Source: Betaproteobacteria bacterium
GTDB taxonomy: Bacteria; Pseudomonadota; Gammaproteobacteria; Burkholderiales; Burkholderiaceae_C
Assembly: GCA_009918225.1 (NCBI GenBank)
Contig: RGEP01000059.1
Location: 1 to 9,226, forward strand
Direction of reading: 5' to 3'
DNA length: 9,226 nucleotides
Positions 1 through 5,849 of this stretch are shown here, one piece after another. The notes beneath the pieces are model-generated. The model was not told the DNA's origin and did not search any database. It was given only the letters and a program-made list of their open reading frames with translations. Position 1 is the stretch's first letter; the number at the start of each line of letters is the position of its first letter. Position numbers and translations under genes: made by a program.

Positions 1-830
1 TCGCCCCGCCTTTGCAGCGTCACCACGCGGCGCCGAACCACCGGATGGGTCAAGGCGATCTTGCGCACGCCGGGTCGGTCGCCTTCTTCAAAGGTGGACG
101 CTGGCAGGATGGCTGCACCCACACCGGCGGCCACCAGGTTGATGGCGGTGGCGTGGTGTTGCACGTCGTACAGGCTCTTGAGCCGTATGCCGCGCCTGGC
201 CAGTTGGTAGTCCATCACGATGCGCGTAGCCGTGAAGTTGCTCACCCCGATCAGCTCGGTCTGGGCCATTTCTTCCCAGCGGGCTGATGACGCGTGTTCC
301 AACGGATGGGGCGAGCGGCATATGAACACCAGCGGGTCGGCAAACAAGGCTTGTTGCTGCAGGTCCGGATGGGCGTCGGCGTGCAAGGCGATGCCCAGGT
401 CGGCGCGGCCATCCAGCACCGCATGTCGCACCTCCAATGAAGACCCGTCGAGCAGGCTGATGCGAATCTCGGGATAGGCACTGGCGTATCGCCGGATCAG
501 GCTGGGCAGCACATGGGTGGTCATGGACGGAATGCAGGCCAGCACCAGGCGTCCCGTGGCCTGTTGGGACAGGTCGCGCAGCCGCTCGACGGCCGCCGTC
601 ATTTCCTGGATCATGGCCCGCGCCTGCGGCAGGAACTCTCGGCCCACCGCACTGAGCTCCACCCGCCGCGTGGTGCGGTTGAGCAGCTTCAGGCCCAAGA
701 AGGCCTCCAGTTTTTGCACGCGTCGTGTCAGCGCGGTCTGGGTCAGGTGCAGCTCGCGCGCGGCGCGCCCAAAGCCGCCCAGGTCGGCGACGGTCACAAA
801 GGCCTGTATGCCATCGAAGTCGACTTTCAA
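1..830 (-). CDS. LysR-family transcriptional regulator (3' end beyond the window)
   Basis: DNA-binding regulator of the LysR type; 276 codons are visible, so roughly 25 C-terminal residues are probably missing. The N-terminus (about residues 5-65) is a typical winged helix-turn-helix: FVTVADLGGFGRAAREL, then TQTALTRRVQKLE, LG.KLLNRTTR and ELSAVG. The rest is a periplasmic-binding-protein-like effector domain, with GRLVLACIPS near residue 92 and a late GVGAAILPAS motif. The start is TTG: no ATG precedes the helix-turn-helix in this frame, and GGAG lies 5 nt upstream, so ATG-only gene finding misses this gene. It is divergent from the D-amino-acid dehydrogenase across about 130 bp, the usual LysR regulator/target arrangement. 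Family is certain; target and effector are inferred. It is not visibly close to AmpR, the LysR protein that senses muropeptides. Confidence 0.93.
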   Translation of the reverse strand, partial: MKVDFDGIQAFVTVADLGGFGRAARELHLTQTALTRRVQKLEAFLGLKLLNRTTRRVELSAVGREFLPQARAMIQEMTAAVERLRDLSQQATGRLVLACIPSMTTHVLPSLIRRYASAYPEIRISLLDGSSLEVRHAVLDGRADLGIALHADAHPDLQQQALFADPLVFICRSPHPLEHASSARWEEMAQTELIGVSNFTATRIVMDYQLARRGIRLKSLYDVQHHATAINLVAAGVGAAILPASTFEEGDRPGVRKIALTHPVVRRRVVTLQRRG

Positions 831-835
831 GTTCG

Positions 836-839
836 CTCC
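836..839 (-). promoter_or_regulatory. Ribosome binding site of the LysR gene
   Basis: On the minus strand GGAG precedes the TTG at 830-828 by 5 nt. With the conserved LysR N-terminus beginning directly at this codon, this decides the start. Confidence 0.6.
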
Positions 840-860
840 GCGGTGTTGAGGAGGTGGCCT

Positions 861-876
861 GCAGTATCGGTGCTGC
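861..876. promoter_or_regulatory. Imperfect palindrome, candidate LysR operator
   Basis: GCAGTATCGGTGCTGC matches its own reverse complement at 12 of 16 positions, with perfect GCAG/CTGC arms. It sits 30 bp upstream of the LysR start and about 90 bp upstream of the dehydrogenase start, where autoregulatory LysR sites usually lie. It is not a strict T-N11-A box, so the call is tentative. Confidence 0.25.
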
Positions 877-915
877 CCGCGCCTTGTTGTCCATGAAGCG
901 CGGTTATGCCCGGCC

Positions 916-929
916 TGCCGATCGTGATT
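916..929 (+). promoter_or_regulatory. Short motif shared with the amiD/dacB intergenic region (copy 1)
   Basis: TGCCGATCGTGATT lies 33 bp upstream of the preferred dehydrogenase start. The other sizeable intergenic region of the window carries TGCCGATCGCGAAT at 5740-5753, identical at 12 of 14 positions. A shared operator is possible, but the core GCCGATCG also occurs inside the dacB coding region, so chance is not excluded. Confidence 0.2.
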
Positions 930-962
930 TGGCGCCCTGGGGCTTCTTGGTACCCTGTGCGG

Positions 963-2210
963 ATGACGCAAGGGCAAGCCATGGTGTTGGGCGCTGGGGT
1001 GGTGGGCATCACCACGGCCTGGGCCTTGGCCGAATCGGGTTGGCGGGTGAGCCTGCTGGATGCCCGCGGCGTGGGCCAAGGCACCAGCCTGCGCAACGGG
1101 GGCCAACTCAGCTACCGCTATGTGGCGCCCTTGGCCGATGCCGGTGTGCCCGTGAAGGCCTTGCGCTGGCTGTTAGACCCGGATGGCCCGCTGCGCTGGC
1201 GGCCCCAAGCCGACCCGGTGCAGTGGTCCTGGCTGGGGCGTTTTTTGGCGCGTTGCAATGGCGCTGACAACCGCGCCACGGCTTCGCGTCTGGCCCGCTT
1301 GGGTCAGTTCAGCCGGCAGTGCCTGCACGAACTGATGGACCGGCATGCGGTCAACAACTTTGCCTGGGAGCAGGCGGGCAAGCTGGTGCTGTACCGCAGC
1401 AGCACCGCCCTGCGCCGAGCCGCTGCGTCCAAAGACACCAGCCAACAAGACTGGACCCGCGAACAGTGCATGGCACAGGAGCCGGCCCTGGCGCAGCTGG
1501 GGCCCAAGATCGCGGGGGGCATCTACAGCGAAGACGAGGCGGTGGCCGACTGTCACGCCTTCTGTGTCAGCCTCATGGAGCGGCTGCAAGGCCACCCGAA
1601 CTTTCAGGGCCTGGTGCTGGACACGGTGCAGTCGCTTCGGTCTGAGGGCCCGCGCGTGTCGGTGCAGGGCCGGGCGCAGACCTATGGCGCCGATGCGGTG
1701 GTGCTGGCTGCGGGCATTGCCAGCCGTGCGCTGGCCTTGCCCCTGGGGGTGAAGCTGCCGCTGTACCCACTCAAGGGCTACAGCTTGGATGCACCCATAG
1801 ACGCCGAGCACAGCGCGCCGCGTGCCAGCATCACCGACTTCGAACGCAAGGTGCTGTACGCGCGCATTGGTTCGCGCCTGCGCGTGGCCGCCATGGTGGA
1901 CCTGGTGGGCCAAAGCGAGGCCATCGACCAGGGGCGATTGCAAAGCCTGTTGCGCGTGGCGAAGACCGACATGCCCCGCGCGGGCGACTACACGCGTGCC
2001 CAGCCCTGGGCGGGTCTGCGGCCTGCCACGCCCAGCGGCGCCCCCATCATCGGCCCCAGCGGCGTGCCAGGCCTGTGGCTGAACCTGGGCCAGGGGGCAC
2101 TGGGCTTCACCTTTGCCACCGGCAGTGCGCAACTCTTGGCCGCGCAGATGAACGGCCAGGACACGCCGCCCATGCTGCAGGGCCTGTCCTTCGGGCTTGA
2201 GGCGGTTTGA
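963..2210 (+). CDS. DadA-type FAD-dependent D-amino-acid dehydrogenase
   Basis: Oxidative deamination of a D-amino acid, by family D-alanine to pyruvate and ammonia, passing electrons to the respiratory chain; expected at the inner face of the inner membrane. The 415-residue protein opens with an FAD-binding Rossmann motif, VLGAGVVG (residues 8-15), then LLDA ending strand two. RNGGQLSYRY (about 44-53) matches the conserved NxGQ segment of DadA. The C-terminus carries GLRPATPSGAPIIGPSG and LNLGQGALGFTFATGS (373-388), the closing FAD motif. DadA of E. coli has GHGTLGWT there, so His is replaced by Gln. An upstream in-frame ATG at 906 would add 19 unlikely residues; ATG 981, with AAGGG upstream, is an alternative start. 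Divergent from the LysR gene and convergent with murQ (19 bp apart). D-Ala as substrate is inferred from family and from neighbours that release D-Ala. Confidence 0.88.
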   Translation: MTQGQAMVLGAGVVGITTAWALAESGWRVSLLDARGVGQGTSLRNGGQLSYRYVAPLADAGVPVKALRWLLDPDGPLRWRPQADPVQWSWLGRFLARCNGADNRATASRLARLGQFSRQCLHELMDRHAVNNFAWEQAGKLVLYRSSTALRRAAASKDTSQQDWTREQCMAQEPALAQLGPKIAGGIYSEDEAVADCHAFCVSLMERLQGHPNFQGLVLDTVQSLRSEGPRVSVQGRAQTYGADAVVLAAGIASRALALPLGVKLPLYPLKGYSLDAPIDAEHSAPRASITDFERKVLYARIGSRLRVAAMVDLVGQSEAIDQGRLQSLLRVAKTDMPRAGDYTRAQPWAGLRPATPSGAPIIGPSGVPGLWLNLGQGALGFTFATGSAQLLAAQMNGQDTPPMLQGLSFGLEAV

Positions 2211-2229
2211 AGGGTGAACGGCCTTCGTC

Positions 2230-3132
2230 TTAGCCTTCGCCCAAAGCCGCGCGCAGGCTGCCCGCACAGGCGGCCAAGCGCGCTTGAGCCGCTTCGGCAT
2301 CGAGCCCCAAGCGCAGCATCACCACGGCTACCTTGACCTGAAAACCGCAATCGCGCAGCGCGGCTTCGGCCTGCAACTGCCCCACGCTGCTGGCCTGCAT
2401 GGTCAGGCGAACTGCACGGTGCACCAGCTTGATGTTGGTGGCCCTGAGGTCCACCATGAGGTTGCCGTAGACCTTGTTCAGCCGCACCATCACGGCGCTG
2501 GAAAAACTGTTCAGCGCCACCTTCTGAGCGGTGCCAGCCTTCAGTCGGGTGCTGCCCGAAATCACCTCAGGCCCGGTGTCCAACACAATGCCGATTTCGG
2601 CGGCGGCCACCAGCGGCGCATCGGGGTTGTTGGCCATGCCGATGGTCAGGCAGCCCAGGGACCGTGCCGCCGACAAGGCGCCCAGCGCAAAGGGCGTGGT
2701 GCCTGAAGCTGCAATGGCGAACACCACATCGTCGGCCACGGGGCCCAGGCGGTGCAGGTCTTGGGCTCCTTGGGCACCATCGTCTTCGGCGCCTTCAACG
2801 GCCAAGAACATCGCACCGTCTCCACCGGCCAGCAGGGCCGGCGCCCGGTGGCGGGGCCACGAGAAGGTGGGGTTGAGCTCCACCGCATCGAGCACACCCA
2901 GGCGGCCGCTGGTGCCTGCGCCCGCGTAAATCAGGCGTCCGCCGCGGGCCAGCCGCTCGGCAGTGGCCTCCACGGCTTTGACCAGTTGCGGTGTGGCGGC
3001 CTTGACGGCTTGCACCGCCAAGGCATGGTCATCCACCAGGGCGCCCAAGAGGTCGGGCGTGTCGTAGCGGTCCAGTTCGGCGTGCGCTGCGTTGGGGGTT
3101 TCGGTGCGGCTGGGGCTGGAACTCATGGCCAT
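2230..3132 (-). CDS. murQ: N-acetylmuramic acid 6-phosphate etherase MurQ
   Basis: Cytoplasmic enzyme that cleaves the D-lactyl ether of MurNAc-6-phosphate, giving GlcNAc-6-phosphate and D-lactate, so murein amino sugar enters GlcNAc metabolism. The 300-residue length matches the family (about 300). An SIS fold is visible: IYAGAGTSGRLGVLDAVE (68-85), AIAASGTTPFALGAL (139-153) and the signature GSTRLKAGTAQK (193-204). The catalytic acids Glu83 and Glu114 of the E. coli enzyme correspond to Glu85 (AVELNPTF) and Glu116 (EGAEDD). Last gene of an amiD-digH-murQ operon: its ATG shares one base with the digH stop (TGATG), implying translational coupling. An alternative ATG lies two codons in. No MurP transporter, anhydroMurNAc kinase or MurR regulator is visible nearby, so the origin of its substrate is open. 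Confidence 0.96.
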   Translation of the reverse strand: MAMSSSPSRTETPNAAHAELDRYDTPDLLGALVDDHALAVQAVKAATPQLVKAVEATAERLARGGRLIYAGAGTSGRLGVLDAVELNPTFSWPRHRAPALLAGGDGAMFLAVEGAEDDGAQGAQDLHRLGPVADDVVFAIAASGTTPFALGALSAARSLGCLTIGMANNPDAPLVAAAEIGIVLDTGPEVISGSTRLKAGTAQKVALNSFSSAVMVRLNKVYGNLMVDLRATNIKLVHRAVRLTMQASSVGQLQAEAALRDCGFQVKVAVVMLRLGLDAEAAQARLAACAGSLRAALGEG

Positions 3133-4844
3133 CAGGTTCCCACAACAAAGGCTTGGCGCGGCCCCTCGCGGCCCGCCGCGTCCAGGGCCTGCACCACGAC
3201 CACCTCATCGGCTGCGCCCGGCACCCTGGGCAAGGCTGCCGTTGAGCTTGGGCCCGGAATGGGTGCTGCAGTTGGCGCTGTGCCCTGCAATGGCCCAGAG
3301 GCCTTCAGCACCTCAAAGCTCCACCCGGCTAAGGCCGACGAGCGCGTGCGGCGCCAGACCGCAAAGCGGCGTGCCGGCGCGCCAGAACCGCTGCTCAGCA
3401 GAATGCGGCCATCGGGCAGCCGATGGGCCACAGGCGCGGTCGGCGCGGGGCCCTGGGCCAGCCAGGGCATGGCGGGGGTGAGCGCCGCTTGTGCGTATCG
3501 GCTGCGTGGCAATTCGTTGGCCAAGCCACCGCGGTCTTGCAGCAGGGCCTGTAGGCTGAAGTGGGCATGACCCGTCGAGGCCGCGCGCTCACGCTGCCGG
3601 TCGATCTGCCACAAGATTTCATCGGGTGACCACGCAGTGGGCGTGCCGTTGGCCACCGAGCTGGTGTAAAGGCCCGCCCACACATGGCGCCCGTGGGGGT
3701 TGTGGGCCAACCAGTAGTCCAGCAGTTTCTCAAAAGACTGGGCCGGGCGGCTGCGCGGCCAGTACAGCTGAGGCACCAGCGCATCAAGCCAACCACGCTC
3801 GCACCAGCGCTCCACGTCGGCGTACAGCTGGTCATATTGGCTGAACCCGACGATGCCCGCCGGCCGCCGGTCGGGGCGACCGATGCCAAAGGGGCTGATG
3901 CTCACCTGCACACCCGGCTTGAGCGCATGCACACGGCGGTACATCTGCTCTACAAAGTGGTCGACATTGCTGCGCCGCCATTGCGCGCGTTCGGCCTCGC
4001 TGCTGCCCATGCCCGCTGGCCGGTGGCGCCTGAAGCTGTCCTCATCCGGGAACGGCAAGTCGCGCCCATCGGCACCCTTGATGGGGTAAGGGTAGAAGTA
4101 GTCGTCCACATGAACGCCGTCGAGGTCGTAGCGCTGCACCACGTCGGCGATCACCTTGAGGCTGTGTTCCTGTGCTTCGGGCTGACCGGGGTCCAACCAC
4201 ATCAGGTCGCCATAGCGGTGCACCCAGCCCGGATGCCGGCGGGCCACATGGCCTTCATGCAGCGCTTGGCGCGCCGAGGGGTGGCGGGCCCGATACGGGT
4301 TGAACCAAGCATGCAGTTCCAAGCCCTGGGCATGACAGGCCTGTACCCAGAGTTGCAGTGCATCAAACGCTGCCCCCGGCTGACCCTGGGCATACAGGTA
4401 CTCGCTGGGGGGCTCCAAGCGGGATGGGTACAAGGCATCGGCGGCAGGCCGGACCTGCAGGATCAGCGCATTCAGGCCCATGCCGCGCACCCGTTGCGCG
4501 ATGTCCAGAATTTGGGTTCGCAGGGTGGATTCGCTCAGCCCTGCTTGCTTGGGCCAGTCGATGTGTGCCACGCTGGCGACCCAGGCCGCCCGCCACTCGC
4601 GGGGGGCCAACGGGGGCAGTTCCGCGCTGCTGAGTTGCGCCTGCGGCAGCGCTTGCGATCCGGAGGGCAGGCCGGTGTGCGCAGCGCCCGTTGCGCCGGC
4701 TGTCTCGGCTCCAAGGCCCCACCCAGCACGGCAGCTGGTGCAGCCCGAGCCCAAGAGCCCGGCCACACCAGCAGCGGCAGCCGAACCAATCAGCGCCACC
4801 TGCGCCGCCGATTGCTCCAGCCACTGGCGGCGTTGGCGGTTCAT
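3132..4844 (-). CDS. DigH/YddW-like glycosyl hydrolase (GHL10, DUF187) with export signal
   Basis: Putative envelope glycosidase. The best-known relative is E. coli DigH (YddW), a lipoprotein that cleaves glycan strands lacking stem peptides. About 570 residues from the ATG at 4844, which overlaps the amidase stop as ATGA; an ATG seven codons upstream is less likely. The N-terminus has a twin-arginine motif (QRRQWLEQ, Arg5-Arg6), a hydrophobic stretch and LLGSGC (Cys35), a lipobox weakened by Gly at -3. The catalytic domain spans about 82-450: WRAAWVASVAHIDWP, NALILQVRPAADALYPS, LHAWFNPYR, LDPGQPEA and DGVHVDDYFYPYP with the paired acids Asp246-Asp247. The C-terminal ~110 residues, about 465 onward, look like a fibronectin-III-type beta domain. 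E. coli DigH is about 440 residues, so this one is longer. Placed between a murein amidase and murQ. Family is firm; glycan specificity is inferred. Confidence 0.88.
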   Translation of the reverse strand: MNRQRRQWLEQSAAQVALIGSAAAAGVAGLLGSGCTSCRAGWGLGAETAGATGAAHTGLPSGSQALPQAQLSSAELPPLAPREWRAAWVASVAHIDWPKQAGLSESTLRTQILDIAQRVRGMGLNALILQVRPAADALYPSRLEPPSEYLYAQGQPGAAFDALQLWVQACHAQGLELHAWFNPYRARHPSARQALHEGHVARRHPGWVHRYGDLMWLDPGQPEAQEHSLKVIADVVQRYDLDGVHVDDYFYPYPIKGADGRDLPFPDEDSFRRHRPAGMGSSEAERAQWRRSNVDHFVEQMYRRVHALKPGVQVSISPFGIGRPDRRPAGIVGFSQYDQLYADVERWCERGWLDALVPQLYWPRSRPAQSFEKLLDYWLAHNPHGRHVWAGLYTSSVANGTPTAWSPDEILWQIDRQRERAASTGHAHFSLQALLQDRGGLANELPRSRYAQAALTPAMPWLAQGPAPTAPVAHRLPDGRILLSSGSGAPARRFAVWRRTRSSALAGWSFEVLKASGPLQGTAPTAAPIPGPSSTAALPRVPGAADEVVVVQALDAAGREGPRQAFVVGT

Positions 4845-5686
4845 GGGGCCTTGGCCGGGTGCCACAAACCGGTCAGAGCGGTGAGCAGGGCCGCCGTTTC
4901 TGCATCGGGCTGGCCGTCGTACTTCGCCTGCCGGTACTTCATCTGAAAAGCGGCGATGACCCGGCGGGTGGGCTCATCGAGTTCACCGTGCTGCGCCACC
5001 AAGAAGCCATGTTTGGCCAGGGCCTGCTGGAACCATTGCACCGGTGGCACGCCCGCGGCATAGCGGGCTTGCGCCTGCTGAACATCGGCTTGCTTGGGCC
5101 ACAGCACCAGGCCTTCGTCTGCCAGGCGCTTCCAGGGGAACAGCGGGCCGGGGTCGACCTTGCGCTGCGGGGCGATGTCGCTGTGGCCCAGCACGCGGTC
5201 GGGCCGGATTTGGTGTCGCTTGACGATGTCGCGCACCAACTCCACGATCAATTCGACCTGCTCAGGTGGGTAGGGTTGGAACGCGGCTTCGCGCCCATCG
5301 GGTCCGGGTGCGTTGCCCAGGTTCACGATTTCAATGCCGATGGAGTTGCCGTTGAGCATGGCGTGACCATCCCAGGCGCTGATGCCCGCGTGCCAGGCCC
5401 TGCGGTCCTCGTCGACCAAGCGGTAGATGCGCGGGGGCTGTTCATCGGTGACCAAATAGTGCGAAGACACCCGCTGTTGGGTCAGGATGCGGATCGAGCT
5501 TTCCAGGTCGACGGCCGTGTAGTGCAGGATGAGGAATTGGGCTCGGCTGTCGTGGCTGACCGCCCGATGGGTGGTGGAATCGATGCGGGGGCCCGCGCAG
5601 CCACCCAGCAACCAGGCCGAAAGCAGCAGGCCACACCATTTGAGCCAGGCCCCAAGCGGCCGCCGTTGTGTTGGGTCGATTTGCAT
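4841..5686 (-). CDS. amiD: AmiD-like N-acetylmuramoyl-L-alanine amidase, lipoprotein
   Basis: Zinc amidase (Amidase_2/AmpD fold) that cuts between MurNAc and L-Ala, releasing stem peptides and leaving bare glycan. The 281 residues and domain order match E. coli AmiD (276). The signal peptide is Sec/lipoprotein: LLLSAWLLGGC with lipid-modified Cys30 followed by Ala, so no Asp inner-membrane retention signal and outer-membrane sorting is expected. Zinc ligands are His55 (LILHYTAVD), His168 (VLGHSDIAP) and Asp178, with Glu119 (GIEIVNLG) and Lys176 as catalytic residues. The spacing equals E. coli His50, Glu104, His151, Lys159 and Asp161. Residues about 213-272 form a PG_binding_1 domain (ELDEPTRRVIAAFQ...DAETAALLTAL). 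First gene of the amiD-digH-murQ operon, overlapping digH by 4 nt. No strong Shine-Dalgarno precedes the ATG. AmpD itself lacks both the lipobox and the binding domain. Confidence 0.93.
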   Translation of the reverse strand: MQIDPTQRRPLGAWLKWCGLLLSAWLLGGCAGPRIDSTTHRAVSHDSRAQFLILHYTAVDLESSIRILTQQRVSSHYLVTDEQPPRIYRLVDEDRRAWHAGISAWDGHAMLNGNSIGIEIVNLGNAPGPDGREAAFQPYPPEQVELIVELVRDIVKRHQIRPDRVLGHSDIAPQRKVDPGPLFPWKRLADEGLVLWPKQADVQQAQARYAAGVPPVQWFQQALAKHGFLVAQHGELDEPTRRVIAAFQMKYRQAKYDGQPDAETAALLTALTGLWHPAKAP

Positions 5687-5849
5687 GCCGGCATTGTGCG
5701 TCTGGCCAAGCGCTGCGCCTACCCGTTGCAGCCCTGATGTGCCGATCGCGAATGAAGCCTTGTGCAGGGGCTATGAGCAAAAGGAATAGGGCCACCGCAT
5801 CTGGGCCATCGGCTTGTGTGGAGCGGCTGTGCCATGGAATGATGGCGTG
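5687..5849. promoter_or_regulatory. Divergent promoter region between amiD and dacB
   Basis: This 163-bp gap must hold promoters for both the amiD-digH-murQ operon and dacB. No convincing -35/-10 pair is visible. The best plus-strand candidate is TTGTGC at 5760 with GGAATA 17 bp later, which is weak. A 14-bp motif at 5740-5753 resembles one upstream of the dehydrogenase. GGAG at 5820-5823 stands 5 nt before an in-frame GTG at 5829, an alternative dacB start. Confidence 0.4.
5740..5753 (+). promoter_or_regulatory. Short motif shared with the LysR/dehydrogenase intergenic region (copy 2)
   Basis: TGCCGATCGCGAAT, 12 of 14 identical to 916-929. It lies 53 bp upstream of the amiD start and 96 bp upstream of the dacB start. 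Candidate common operator only; see copy 1 for the caveat. Confidence 0.2.

Noticed and set aside
88..894. Minus-strand frame beginning with ATG at 894
   Set aside because: It reads the LysR gene in the wrong frame; the TTG-initiated frame contains the complete helix-turn-helix and effector domain.
2209..2226. GAAGG/CCTTC inverted repeat between the dehydrogenase and murQ
   Set aside because: Only a 5-bp stem with an 8-nt loop, partly inside the stop codon and without a T-run; too weak to call a terminator.
1173..2300. Long minus-strand open frame opposite the D-amino-acid dehydrogenase
   Set aside because: Runs antisense across conserved FAD motifs and into murQ in the wrong frame; no domain visible.
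3684..4946. Long open frame on the plus strand opposite the DigH-like and amiD genes
   Set aside because: Its translation shows no recognisable motif and mirrors strongly supported minus-strand genes; long antisense frames are expected at this GC content.
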